Source of the DNA: JARFQW01 sp963842955
GTDB taxonomy: Bacteria > Pseudomonadota > Gammaproteobacteria > Steroidobacterales > XN24
Direction: 5' to 3'
NCBI GenBank assembly: GCA_963842955.1
Contig: CAWJIJ010000007.1
Span: 310,001-374,000, forward strand
Length of the DNA: 64,000 bases
The notes beneath the pieces were generated by a model. The model worked only from the letters and a program-made list of their open reading frames with translations. It did not search any database and had not been told where the DNA came from. A program made the translations under genes and the position numbers. Shown one piece after another: positions 33,779 to 42,552 of this stretch; positions within the stretch are counted from its first letter, which is position 1, and every line of letters starts with the position of its first letter.

Positions 33779-35269
33779 GTGAACAACGATCGTCGCATTC
33801 GTCTGATTCTGGCGCTGCTCGTCATCCTGGCCCTGGTCCTTGCGGCCGGAGGCGCCCTGCGGCTGGCTGATGCGGCTTTGTCGGTCATGGAGCGCCTGCG
33901 GGAGAACTCCGCCCTCCTTTACTACGGCTTCATCGCCCTGATGATCGCCGCGGCCATCGGCGCCGGCTGGCTGATCTGGTGGTTGCTGGCCCCGGTCAAG
34001 CGCCGTCCGAAGAAGGAGCACGAGCCGATAACCGAAGAGACGCTGTCGGCGCGTATCGAAACGGAACGCGCTGACAGCACCGACGTGGCGGACGCCGAAC
34101 GTGAGCTCAGGGAGCTTGCCCGGAGGCGTGAGGCCGGCAAGCTGTTCATCGCCCTGATCGGCGAAGTCAGCACGGGCAAGAGCACGCTGATTCGGGCCCT
34201 GGTGCCAGGGGCCACGCCGGAAACCTCGCCGGTCGCCGGCACGACCCGGGAGATAACCCATTACCACTGGATCAGCCCGTCGGGGGATGAACTCATACTC
34301 ACCGATGTACCGGGTACCGGGGACGAGGGCGATCTTGACGCGGCGGCAATGGACGAGGCGCTGCGCGCCCATGTCGTGCTGTATGTTACGGACGGCGATC
34401 TGAACCGCGCCCAGTACGAGGACCTCCTCGCGCTGGCCACGGCGGGCAAACCGATGATTGTCGTGCTAAACAAGGCCGATCGCTATGCCGAGGCGGACCT
34501 CGAGGCAGTGCGCGAGCGAGTGCGGGAAAGGGTTGCCGGCCTGGACCCGGACCTGCCCGTGCCGATGGTCGTTCCGGTGACCGGTGGTGGCCGCCAGGCG
34601 GTTGTCGAGGTCGGCCCGGACGGTGTCGAGCGGGAGCTGTCCCGGGAGCGTGACCCCGCCGTGGACGACCTCAAGCGGGCCATACAGGACGCGGCCGGCC
34701 GCAATCCGGAAGCGCTGGACGAGCTTCGCGACACGGCGGTTTTTCAGCTCGCCGCGCGACGACTCGACGAAGCGGCCCTCGCGAGGCGCCGGGCCGAGTC
34801 GGCTGCAGTGGTCCGGGACTACACGAGAAAAGCCGTCGTGGCGGCGCTTGCTGCAGTCAGCCCGGGCACCGACGTGCTGCTGCAGGGATACCTGGGCACC
34901 GCCATGGTTCGCAAGCTGTGCGAAATCCACGACGTTCCAGCCCGGGAAGTGGACATCCAGCGGTTCCTCGATTTCGCCCAGGGGTTCGTGGGGCGGGCGC
35001 TTCCGCTGATGCTTGCCGTGGCCGGCAATGCCTTGAAGGCCTTTCCCGGCGTGGGCACCGTGGCGGGCGGCCTGGTTCACGCCGTGGCCTACGGCATGAT
35101 TTTCGATGCCCTCGGCAAGGGGCTTTCCCAATCACTGGAGGAGAGCGGCGGGCTGCAGCCGGCGACGGCGGCGCGTCACTTCAGGGAGAATCTCGGTGAA
35201 GATATTCGGGACCGAACGGTGGCGATGGCGAGGCTGGCCCTGGAAGCGCGGCGAGACGGCGACTCCTGA
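33779..35269 (+). CDS. Membrane-associated dynamin-like GTPase with DUF697-type C-terminus
   Basis: 496 residues from GTG 33779 after AGAGAGGA. Two N-terminal hydrophobic segments (about residues 7-26 and 45-70) precede the G domain: Walker A GEVSTGKSTLIRAL, switch II TDVPGTGDEGDLD, and VLNKADRYA as the base-recognition motif. The last 130 residues are Ala/Gly-rich hydrophobic helices (ALPLMLAVAGNALKAFPGVG), like the DUF697 domain of YcjX/YcjF-associated proteins. Probably a membrane-tethered GTPase. It overlaps the next GTPase gene by 74 bp. Confidence 0.82.
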   Translation: MNNDRRIRLILALLVILALVLAAGGALRLADAALSVMERLRENSALLYYGFIALMIAAAIGAGWLIWWLLAPVKRRPKKEHEPITEETLSARIETERADSTDVADAERELRELARRREAGKLFIALIGEVSTGKSTLIRALVPGATPETSPVAGTTREITHYHWISPSGDELILTDVPGTGDEGDLDAAAMDEALRAHVVLYVTDGDLNRAQYEDLLALATAGKPMIVVLNKADRYAEADLEAVRERVRERVAGLDPDLPVPMVVPVTGGGRQAVVEVGPDGVERELSRERDPAVDDLKRAIQDAAGRNPEALDELRDTAVFQLAARRLDEAALARRRAESAAVVRDYTRKAVVAALAAVSPGTDVLLQGYLGTAMVRKLCEIHDVPAREVDIQRFLDFAQGFVGRALPLMLAVAGNALKAFPGVGTVAGGLVHAVAYGMIFDALGKGLSQSLEESGGLQPATAARHFRENLGEDIRDRTVAMARLALEARRDGDS

Positions 35270-36557
35270 GCCGGTTTCCGGGGACGACCACGTCGCCCTG
35301 GCCACCGAGAGCCTGCGGAGCCTGCTGGAAGACGAACGCGTGCCGCCGGCCGTGCGCAAGGCGCTGGCCGATGATTACGCGGAGCTGGCCCGCATGCTCG
35401 AGAAACTCGAACAGGGCCATGTACACATCGCCGTGTTCGGCGAGGTCAGTGTCGGCAAGTCATCGCTGCTCAATGCCCTGGTCGGCGAGGACCTGTTCTC
35501 GACCAGCCCCCTGCACGGGGAAACCCGGTCCAGCGCAATGGTGGCCTGGGAAGAGCAGCGCTCGGGCGGTGTCTACCTTGTGGATACGCCCGGCATCAAC
35601 GAGGTCCAGGGCGAGGCCAGGGAAACCCTGGCCCGTGACGTCGCGGCGCGTTCCGATCTGCTCCTGTTTGTCATAGACGGCGACATGAGCGCCGCGGAGC
35701 GGGCGGCCCTGGATGGGCTTCTGGCGATGGGGCGTCCGCTCATCGTGGTGCTCAACAAGTCCGACCGCTACACGGCTGAAGAACTCGCCGCTTTGCTGGC
35801 TCACCTGCGTGCCGCACTGGATGGACGAGTCGCGGCCGAGAATATTCTGCCAGCCTCGGCGGACCCCGCGCCAAAGATTCGCGTCATCCGGGAGGCCGAC
35901 GGCACCGAGCACGAGGAGCGGGAAGAACGTGAGCCCGACGTGGAAGCCGTTCGCCAGCGGCTCTGGGAGATTCTCGATGCGGAGGGCAAGTCCCTCGCGG
36001 CGGTCAATGCGAGCCTGTTTGCCGGGCAGTTCAGCGAGGAGCTGGGGCGGCGCGTCATCGAGGTCAGGCGCCAGGTGGCCGAGCGGCTGGTCCGTACCTA
36101 CTGCATCGCTAAGGGCGTCGCGGTCGCCCTCAACCCCGTTCCCGTGGCCGACCTGTTTGCCGCCGCCATGGTGGACGCGAGCATGGTGGTCCATCTGTCG
36201 AGGCTCTACGGGATGCCGCTCACCCGCAGCGAGGCGGGAAACCTGATTGGGACGATCGCCAAGCAGATGGTGGCGCTGATGGGCACCGTATGGGCCGTGC
36301 ATTTCGTCTCGTCCGCCATCAAGTTCGGTACCGGCGGCATGTCGGTCATGCTCACGGCCGGGGCGCAGGGCGCGGTAGCGTATTACGGGACCTATATCAT
36401 CGGCCGGGCCGCTGAACGCTACTTTGCCCAGGGCAAATCATGGGGTCCGGGAGGGCCCAAGCTGGTGGTCGAGGAAATTCTCGAGAGCGTGGACCGGGAC
36501 TCCATCCTTGCCCAGGCGCGGGACGATCTGAAATCGCGCCTGAAAGCGTCTGCCTGA
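35196..36557 (+). CDS. Second DUF697-like GTPase, paired with the preceding one
   Basis: 453 residues from a GTG at 35196 with GGGAG seven bases upstream; no better start lies between it and the G domain. Walker A FGEVSVGKSSLLNALVGE, DTPGINEVQ and VLNKSDRY match the paralogue just upstream. The C-terminal part is hydrophobic (VKIFG start aside, ALNPVPVADLFAAAMVDAS and IKFGTGGMSVMLTAG). Tandem unequal GTPases of this sort often work as hetero-oligomers in membrane remodelling, which is inference. The overlap shows obligate cotranscription. Confidence 0.8.
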   Translation: MKIFGTERWRWRGWPWKRGETATPEPVSGDDHVALATESLRSLLEDERVPPAVRKALADDYAELARMLEKLEQGHVHIAVFGEVSVGKSSLLNALVGEDLFSTSPLHGETRSSAMVAWEEQRSGGVYLVDTPGINEVQGEARETLARDVAARSDLLLFVIDGDMSAAERAALDGLLAMGRPLIVVLNKSDRYTAEELAALLAHLRAALDGRVAAENILPASADPAPKIRVIREADGTEHEEREEREPDVEAVRQRLWEILDAEGKSLAAVNASLFAGQFSEELGRRVIEVRRQVAERLVRTYCIAKGVAVALNPVPVADLFAAAMVDASMVVHLSRLYGMPLTRSEAGNLIGTIAKQMVALMGTVWAVHFVSSAIKFGTGGMSVMLTAGAQGAVAYYGTYIIGRAAERYFAQGKSWGPGGPKLVVEEILESVDRDSILAQARDDLKSRLKASA

Positions 36558-36578
36558 CCGGCCCATGGCGGCGGACTG

Positions 36579-36932
36579 ATGGCAGACGGCGACAACGAGC
36601 GAATCTGGGCTGTTGTTTCCCGCATACCGCGGGGCAGCGTCGCGACCTATGGCCAGGTTGCCCGCGAGGCTGGCCTGGGCCGGGGGGCCCGGCAGGTCGG
36701 CCGGGCCCTGGGCGCGCTGGATGGCCGCAGGGAAGTCCCCTGGCACCGGGTGATCAATGCACAGGGGCGGATTTCGCTGCCCGAGAACAGCCCGGGTTTC
36801 CTCAGGCAACGCCAGCGCCTCGAGGCCGAGGGGGTGGAGTTTGTCGCCGGGCGAGTCTCGCTGGCCCGCTACGGATGGCGCCCGTCCCTGGACGAGCTGC
36901 TCTGGGGTTCGCCGCCGGGCGAGGGCGACTGA
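36579..36932 (+). CDS. Alkyltransferase-like protein (ATL; MGMT family without catalytic Cys)
   Basis: 117 residues. The MGMT fold is recognised by RIPRGSVATYGQVAREAGL, ARQVGRALGAL and the DNA-contacting PWHRVINAQGRIS. In active O6-alkylguanine transferases the motif is PCHRV; here Trp55 replaces the acceptor cysteine, as in E. coli YbaZ-type ATL proteins. Such proteins bind O6-alkylguanine tightly and recruit nucleotide excision repair. It follows the GTPase pair by 21 bp and may be cotranscribed, without obvious functional link. Confidence 0.93.
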   Translation: MADGDNERIWAVVSRIPRGSVATYGQVAREAGLGRGARQVGRALGALDGRREVPWHRVINAQGRISLPENSPGFLRQRQRLEAEGVEFVAGRVSLARYGWRPSLDELLWGSPPGEGD

Positions 36933-37027
36933 AGCAGGCTCATTGCCGTTGCACTACTATCCGGTGCACGAAAGGCCGGCCCCGTTGCCGCGGCCAGGCC
37001 GTCCGCTCCTGGAGGGGGAACTTCGGA

Positions 37028-39013
37028 ATGAACTATTTCGTTACCGGCGCCACGGGTTTCATAGGCGGTCATCTTATCGATCGCCTGCTGGACCGAAAGG
37101 GCACGATCTATGTGCTCGTACGCCGGAAGTCGAAAAAGAAATTCGCAGCCCACCGCGAAAGGTGGGGTCGCCGCGCCGATCGGGTGGTGCCGGTCACCGG
37201 TGATCTCTCCCGCAAGAATCTTGGCGTGTCCAGGAAGAACGTGGACATGCTGCGGGATGTTGGAATCCGCCACTTCTTTCACCTGGCTGCCATCTACGAC
37301 CTCAATGCCGACGCCGAGAGCCAGCACGTGGCCAACGTCGATGGCACCCGCAACGCTGTCTCCTTCGCAAACGTCATCGACGCCGGCGTGTTTCACCACA
37401 CCAGCTCGATCGCGGCGGCCGGCATGTTCGACGGGATTTTCCGGGAAGACATGTTCGATGAGGCCACGGGCCTGGGCCATCCCTACTTCCGAACCAAGCA
37501 TGACGCCGAAGCGGTTGTGCGAACGGACTGCGAGATTCCCTTCCGGGTCTACCGGCCGGGGATCGTGGTGGGCGATTCAGAGACGGGCGAGATCGACAAG
37601 ACCGACGGGCCCTACTACTTCTTCAAGCTCATTCAGAAATTGCGCGATACGCTGCCGACGTGGATCCCCCTGGTCGGCATCGAGGGCGGCCGGTTCAACA
37701 TCGTGCCGGTGGACTACGTCGTCGACGCGATGGATTACATTGCCCACACCCGCGGCGAGGACGGCGGCACGTTCCATCTCACCGAGCCACATCCCCGTCG
37801 CATCGGTGAAGTGCTGAACCTGTTCGCCGAGGCAGCCCATGCTCCGAAGATGTCCATGCGGGTCAACGTGCGGATGTTCGGGGTCGTGCCCGGATATGTG
37901 TGGAAGGGCGTGTCCGGGCTCCCGCCCGTCCGTCGCATGATCGACGTCATTCTCGCGGACCTGGGCATTCCCAGGGACGTGATGAATTTCGTGAATTACC
38001 CCACCCGGTTTGATAGCCGGGAGACTGAGCGGGTGCTCAAGGGTTCGGGGATCGAGGTCCCGGACCTGGAGACCTACGCATGGCGTCTCTGGGACTACTG
38101 GGACCGGCGCCTGGATCCGGATCTGCACGTGGATCACAGCCTGTCCGGCGCCGTCAGGGGGAAGAACGTGGTAATTACCGGGGGCTCCTCGGGCATCGGC
38201 CAGGCCACCGCCTACCGGCTGGCCGAGGCGGGCGCCCATGTCATCCTCGTGGCCCGCGGCATCGAGGCCCTGGAGGAAACCCGGGACGAGATTCTCAGTC
38301 GCAAGGGCAGGGTCAGCATCTACAGCTGCGACCTCACCGACGTGGAGGCTATCGATGCGCTCGCCGGGAGAATCCTCGAGGAGCATGACCATGTGGACAT
38401 ACTCGTCAATAACGCCGGCCGCTCGATCCGCCGCAGCGTCGAACTGTCGTACGACCGCTTTCACGACTTCACACGCACGATCGACCTGAACTACTACGGC
38501 GCGTTGCGCATGATGCTGAGCCTTTTGCCGGGCATGACGGAGCGCCGGAGCGGCCAGATCGTCAATATTTCCTCCATCGGCGTTTTGAGCAACGCGCCGC
38601 GGTTCTCCGCCTATGTGGCGTCGAAGGCAGCCCTGGATGCGTTCACCCGGTGTGCGGCGTCCGAGTATTCCCACAAGGGAATCTCGTTTACGACCATCAA
38701 CATGCCGCTGGTGCGTACCCCGATGATCGCGCCCACCCGGATTTACGACAATGTGCCGACCATAAGCCCGGAGGAGGCCGCCGAGCTCGTGGCCGATGCC
38801 ATCGTCAACAAAAAGAAACGTATCGCCACGCGTCTCGGTATCTTCGCGCAGATCTCCCACCTGCTGTTTCCGAAAGTCACGGAGGTCGGAATGAATGCCG
38901 CATTCCAGATGTTCCCCGACTCCGCGGCCGCCAAGGGGCTGAGGGACAAACAGCGGGACGCGTCAGCCGATCAGATTGCCCTGGCCCAGGTGACCAAGGG
39001 CATCCACTGGTAG
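37028..39013 (+). CDS. Bifunctional fatty acyl-CoA reductase (fatty alcohol-forming, Marinobacter FAR type)
   Basis: 661 residues, the same length as the Marinobacter enzyme. Residues 1-370 form an extended-SDR reductase domain: YFVTGATGFIGGHLIDRLL at the NADPH site, HLAAIYD, and HPYFRTKHDAEAVVR with the Tyr-Lys pair. Residues about 375-661 form a second classical SDR domain: VVITGGSSGIGQATAYRLAE, NNAGRSIRRSVELSYDRF, NISSIGVLSNAPRFSAYVASK and INMPLVRTPMIAPTRIYD. The fusion reduces fatty acyl-CoA (or acyl-ACP) through the aldehyde to fatty alcohol, the precursor of wax esters. A wax ester synthase is not in the window. Confidence 0.94.
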   Translation: MNYFVTGATGFIGGHLIDRLLDRKGTIYVLVRRKSKKKFAAHRERWGRRADRVVPVTGDLSRKNLGVSRKNVDMLRDVGIRHFFHLAAIYDLNADAESQHVANVDGTRNAVSFANVIDAGVFHHTSSIAAAGMFDGIFREDMFDEATGLGHPYFRTKHDAEAVVRTDCEIPFRVYRPGIVVGDSETGEIDKTDGPYYFFKLIQKLRDTLPTWIPLVGIEGGRFNIVPVDYVVDAMDYIAHTRGEDGGTFHLTEPHPRRIGEVLNLFAEAAHAPKMSMRVNVRMFGVVPGYVWKGVSGLPPVRRMIDVILADLGIPRDVMNFVNYPTRFDSRETERVLKGSGIEVPDLETYAWRLWDYWDRRLDPDLHVDHSLSGAVRGKNVVITGGSSGIGQATAYRLAEAGAHVILVARGIEALEETRDEILSRKGRVSIYSCDLTDVEAIDALAGRILEEHDHVDILVNNAGRSIRRSVELSYDRFHDFTRTIDLNYYGALRMMLSLLPGMTERRSGQIVNISSIGVLSNAPRFSAYVASKAALDAFTRCAASEYSHKGISFTTINMPLVRTPMIAPTRIYDNVPTISPEEAAELVADAIVNKKKRIATRLGIFAQISHLLFPKVTEVGMNAAFQMFPDSAAAKGLRDKQRDASADQIALAQVTKGIHW

Positions 39014-39022
39014 GCTTGGCCG

Positions 39023-39565
39023 GTGATTGTCTGTTTTTCACATGGCAAGGAGAGCGGGCCGTGGGGCACGAAGATCGCGGCAATGGCCGGCGTCGTGCGT
39101 GAGCGCGGGCATACCGCGGAGTCCTTGGATTACCAGGGCCTTGACGACCCGGCGGTGCGCGTGGACAAGCTGGTCGATCATTGCCGGCATCGCCCCGGCC
39201 CGGTGCTGCTCGTGGGCTCGAGCATGGGCGCCCACGTTGCGGCGGCGGCGTCGTCTCGACTGACCTCTGTCGCGGGCCTGTTTCTCCTGGCTCCGGCTTT
39301 CTATATGCCCGGCTACGAGCACCTGACCCCGGAGCCGGGGACGGGCCGAATTGTCGTGATTCACGGGTGGAACGACGACGTCGTTCCCGCGGACAATGCC
39401 ATCCGCTGGGCGAAACAGTACCGGGCGGACCTGCACATCTTCCCCGCCGGCCATCGCCTCATGGAACGGCTGTTCGAGATCAACCGCCTGCTCGACGGTT
39501 TTCTTGCCCACGTGGAACGGGAAATCGCGCTGGCTTCCGGCCCGAATCCGGCTCCACGAACCTAG
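39023..39565 (+). CDS. Alpha/beta-fold hydrolase
   Basis: 180 residues from GTG 39023, nine bases after the reductase stop, so cotranscribed. The nucleophile elbow is LLVGSSMGAHVAAAAS; the acid and base are in VIHGWNDDVVPADN and PAGHRL. Small size and no lid suggest a thioesterase or carboxylesterase-type enzyme like YqiA/RBBP9 relatives. Next to a fatty acyl reductase an acyl thioesterase or esterase role is plausible but unproven. Overlaps the convergent SDR by 4 bp. Confidence 0.8.
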   Translation: MIVCFSHGKESGPWGTKIAAMAGVVRERGHTAESLDYQGLDDPAVRVDKLVDHCRHRPGPVLLVGSSMGAHVAAAASSRLTSVAGLFLLAPAFYMPGYEHLTPEPGTGRIVVIHGWNDDVVPADNAIRWAKQYRADLHIFPAGHRLMERLFEINRLLDGFLAHVEREIALASGPNPAPRT

Positions 39566-40365
39566 CGCCGCTGGGCAATCGCTTTTTGCGCGATACGGTC
39601 CACCATGCCCGGGGCGATCAGCTTGAGCCAGCGACCGAAGCGACCCCGCGCCGACGTGACCAGGAGCCGTTTGCGCTGGCCGGCAGCCGCCACGATCCGT
39701 TGCGCACACTCGCGGGCCGTCATGATTCGATCTTCGTTCATGGGCGTCTCGCCCAGGGCTTCCCCCTTACCGTTGATGGCCCGCCGGTGAATCTCGCTGA
39801 CCACGAAATCCGGCGCCACCACGGTCACGCTCACGCCGGCATCGGCCAGTTCGATCCGCAGGGAATCGAAGAAACCGATCATGGCGTGTTTGCTGGCACA
39901 GTAGCCGGTCCGGGCCGGCACTCCGGTAAGGCCCGCGACGCTCGCAACGGCCACGATGCGGCCGCCGGTCTTCCTGAGCCAGGGCAGGGCATAGCGGGTG
40001 CAGTAGACCGACCCGAAGTAGTTGACCGACATGAGGTCTTCCAGGAGCCCGGGCTGTTCGATGTCCTCGAACTGCGCCCACATTGTCCTGCCGGCGTTCG
40101 CAACGAGCACGTCGATGCGTCCATACGCCTCGATCGCCGCCTCGACGAGTGCGCGGCACTCGGCCTCCCGGGTGACGTCTGTCTGCACGCCGAGGGCTTC
40201 CGCCCCAGCTGCCCGGCATTCATCGGCCAGTTCTTCCAGGCGGCTGGCGTTGCGCGCTGCGAGCACCAGCTTGGCGCGGGAAGGCGCAAGCTCGAGTGCC
40301 AGCGCCCGGCCAATGCCTTCGGAGGCGCCCGTGATGATCACCACCTTGTCGGTAAAATCCGCCAT
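39562..40365 (-). CDS. SDR family oxidoreductase (DHRS7-like)
   Basis: 267 residues. IITGASEGIGRALALELA for cofactor binding, ANAGRTMWAQFED, VASVAGLTGVPARTGYCASKHA with Tyr-Lys catalytic residues, and VTVVAPDFVVSEIHRRA. The C-terminal 40 residues are Arg/Lys-rich and amphipathic (RGRFGRWLKLIAPGMVDRIA), as in membrane-associated SDRs acting on lipids or retinoids. Convergent with, and overlapping, the hydrolase gene of the FAR unit; a lipid alcohol/aldehyde role is inferred only. Confidence 0.87.
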   Translation of the reverse strand: MADFTDKVVIITGASEGIGRALALELAPSRAKLVLAARNASRLEELADECRAAGAEALGVQTDVTREAECRALVEAAIEAYGRIDVLVANAGRTMWAQFEDIEQPGLLEDLMSVNYFGSVYCTRYALPWLRKTGGRIVAVASVAGLTGVPARTGYCASKHAMIGFFDSLRIELADAGVSVTVVAPDFVVSEIHRRAINGKGEALGETPMNEDRIMTARECAQRIVAAAGQRKRLLVTSARGRFGRWLKLIAPGMVDRIAQKAIAQRR

Positions 40366-40490
40366 CAGGCGACTCCGGAGCCGTCAAACCGGCGCCGAGC
40401 GTAGCACAGCGCACCCGGCCCCGGATTTGCCTGAGCGACGCGCCACGGGCTATGTTCCCGCCCGCCCCGACAGCAAGGAGCGTCCAGGTC

Positions 40491-41156
40491 ATGCAACGAA
40501 TTCCGGAACCCGAACTGATGGACGAGCCGGCCCAGGCCCGGGCCTACGCCGACGCCGATTTCGAGGAGCCCAACCGTGAGTTCGTCGAGCGGGCCCTGGA
40601 GTGGCTCGGCGATCTTCCAGAGAATGCCGCCGTCCTCGACCTGGGCTGCGGCCCGGGAGACATCACCCTGCGCCTGGCAAGGGCGCTGCCGAATGCCCGG
40701 GTCCACGGCCTCGACGGATCCCCGGCCATGCTGGCGATTGCCAGGCAGCGCCTTGCGCCGGAAGGCGACGGTCGTGTGGCTTTCCTCCAGGGCCTGGTTC
40801 CGGGGGCCGAGCTGCCGCTACAGAGCTACGACGCCATCGTCAGCAACAGCCTTCTGCATCACCTGCATAGTCCGGCCGGCTTCTGGGAGATGATCGCCGA
40901 TACCGGAGCGCCCGGAGCTCCGGTTGTCGTCATGGATCTTTTCCGGCCCGCCGACCCGGCGGTGGCCGAGCAACTGGTGGAGACCTATGCCGCCGACGAG
41001 CCCGAGGTGCTGCGCAAGGATTTTCATGCCAGCCTTCTGGCCGCCTTCGAGCCGGGCGAGGTGCACGATCAGCTCGCCGCCTGCCGTCTGGAGGGTTTTT
41101 CGGTGGAAGCGGTCAGCGACCGCCACATGCTTATCCGGGGGCGCCTGCCGGATTAG
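40491..41156 (+). CDS. Class I SAM-dependent methyltransferase
   Basis: 221 residues from the ATG at 40491 (AAGGAG about 10 bases upstream; earlier in-frame start lacks family residues). Motif I VLDLGCGPGDITLRLA binds the SAM methionine, LDGSPAMLAIARQRL includes the acidic residue for ribose, and DAIVSNSLLHHLHSPAGFWEM is motif IV/V. Resembles UbiE/Trm-like small-molecule methyltransferases. Substrate unknown. Its 3' end overlaps otsA on the other strand by 26 bp. Confidence 0.85.
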   Translation: MQRIPEPELMDEPAQARAYADADFEEPNREFVERALEWLGDLPENAAVLDLGCGPGDITLRLARALPNARVHGLDGSPAMLAIARQRLAPEGDGRVAFLQGLVPGAELPLQSYDAIVSNSLLHHLHSPAGFWEMIADTGAPGAPVVVMDLFRPADPAVAEQLVETYAADEPEVLRKDFHASLLAAFEPGEVHDQLAACRLEGFSVEAVSDRHMLIRGRLPD

Positions 41157-42552
41157 TCTGCCGGCTTTCCTCCAGCGCTTCGACGAAACGCTGGCGCCAT
41201 ATATTGATATCGTTCCTGCGCAAGGCCGTCAGCATGTCCGTGTGACGTTCGACGCGTTCCTCCCTGGCCATGCTGACGGCAGTTTGCAGCCCCTCGGCGA
41301 CACCGCGGCTGTCATAGGGATTCACCAGCACCGCGCTCGTCAGCTCCCGTGCCGCGCCGGCCAGCTGGGACAAGACCAGCATGCCGGGGTCCGCGGGATC
41401 CTGTGCGGCTACATATTCCTTGGCCACGAGATTCATGCCGTCGCGCAGCGGCGTGACAAAGCCGATGCGTGCCAGGCGCAAAAAACCCATGAGCGTGGGA
41501 CGCGCGAAGGCGCGGTTGAGGTAACGGATCGGCACCCACTCCGGTTCGGCGAACCGGCCGTTGATGTTGCCGGAGAGCTGCTCCAGTTCTTCGCGGATTT
41601 CCTGGTAGGCGCGGACGCCTGCCCGCGTCGGCGGCGCGATCTGCATGTAGACCAGCTGGCCCCGGGATGAGGGATAGTCGGACAGCAGCTGGTCGAAGGC
41701 GCGGAACCGGTCCGGGAGGCCCTTGCTGTAGTCCAGCCGGTCCACGCCAATGATCAGCGGGCGGCCCATGAGCGCCCGCTCCAGCCGCTGGATCGAGGCG
41801 AGGTTTGAAGACTCGCGGGCCTGTTGGGCGCATTCGTCCACGTCGATGCCGATGGGGAACGCGTCAACAGTGAGCTGCCGCTGGATTGCTTCGACACGCT
41901 GGCCGCCGTTGCCCCGCCGATCGCCGCCGAGTCCGGCGAAGCGCAGGCACTCCAGGAAGTCCTCCCGGTCCTGGTCGGTCTGGAAGCCGATGACGTCATA
42001 CATGCACATCGACTGCAGGATCTGCCGCCAGGGAGGCAGGGCCTGGAGCACGGCAATGCCGGGGAAGGGCACATGGAGAAAGAAGCCGATGGGGTTTGTG
42101 ACACCGGCCCTGCGCAGTTCCTCGGCGAGGGGGAACAGGTGATAGTCATGTACCCAGATCAGGTCGTCCGGCTGGAGCAGCGGAAGCAGCTTCCGGGCAA
42201 ACGTCGTGTTGACCCTTCGCCACGCCTCGTACTGGGACCGGTCATAGCTGAAAAAGCCCAGCAGATAATGGGCCAGCGGCCAGAGGGACCCGTTCGAGAA
42301 GCCGTTGTAGTAGGCGTCGAAGTCGGCGTCGTTGAGCTCGATGGTCGCGAAGGTGATCTTGCCCCGCCGCTTGAGTTCAGCGTCCTTGGCCTCTCCGGTG
42401 CAGGTGGTTCCGCCCCAGCCGAACCAGATACCGCCGTTCTGTTTAAGGGCGCCCATGACGCCAACGGTCAGACCGCCGGCGCTTTTTCCGGCCTTGGGTT
42501 CGGCTACTCGATTGGAGACAACAACGATACGGCTCAAAACGCTTTTTCCCAT
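41131..42552 (-). CDS. otsA: Trehalose-6-phosphate synthase
   Basis: 473 residues. GT20 signatures: IVVVSNRVAEP at the N-terminus, the phosphate-binding GGLTVGV loop, VHDYHLFPLAEELR, VDRLDYSKGLPDRFRAF in the donor site, and TPLRDGMNLVAKEYVAAQ. It transfers glucose from UDP-glucose to glucose-6-phosphate, giving trehalose-6-phosphate for the osmoprotectant trehalose. The gene overlaps the GH15 gene by 19 bp in a minus-strand otsB-GH15-otsA operon. The partner phosphatase gene in that operon is defective, so turnover of the product would need another enzyme. Confidence 0.95.
   Translation of the reverse strand: MGKSVLSRIVVVSNRVAEPKAGKSAGGLTVGVMGALKQNGGIWFGWGGTTCTGEAKDAELKRRGKITFATIELNDADFDAYYNGFSNGSLWPLAHYLLGFFSYDRSQYEAWRRVNTTFARKLLPLLQPDDLIWVHDYHLFPLAEELRRAGVTNPIGFFLHVPFPGIAVLQALPPWRQILQSMCMYDVIGFQTDQDREDFLECLRFAGLGGDRRGNGGQRVEAIQRQLTVDAFPIGIDVDECAQQARESSNLASIQRLERALMGRPLIIGVDRLDYSKGLPDRFRAFDQLLSDYPSSRGQLVYMQIAPPTRAGVRAYQEIREELEQLSGNINGRFAEPEWVPIRYLNRAFARPTLMGFLRLARIGFVTPLRDGMNLVAKEYVAAQDPADPGMLVLSQLAGAARELTSAVLVNPYDSRGVAEGLQTAVSMAREERVERHTDMLTALRRNDINIWRQRFVEALEESRQTNPAGAPG

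Noticed and set aside
36440..37027. In-frame extension upstream of the acyl reductase
   Set aside because: It overlaps the ATL gene and adds Pro/Gly/Arg-rich text absent from the family; the ATG at 37028 yields the exact family length.
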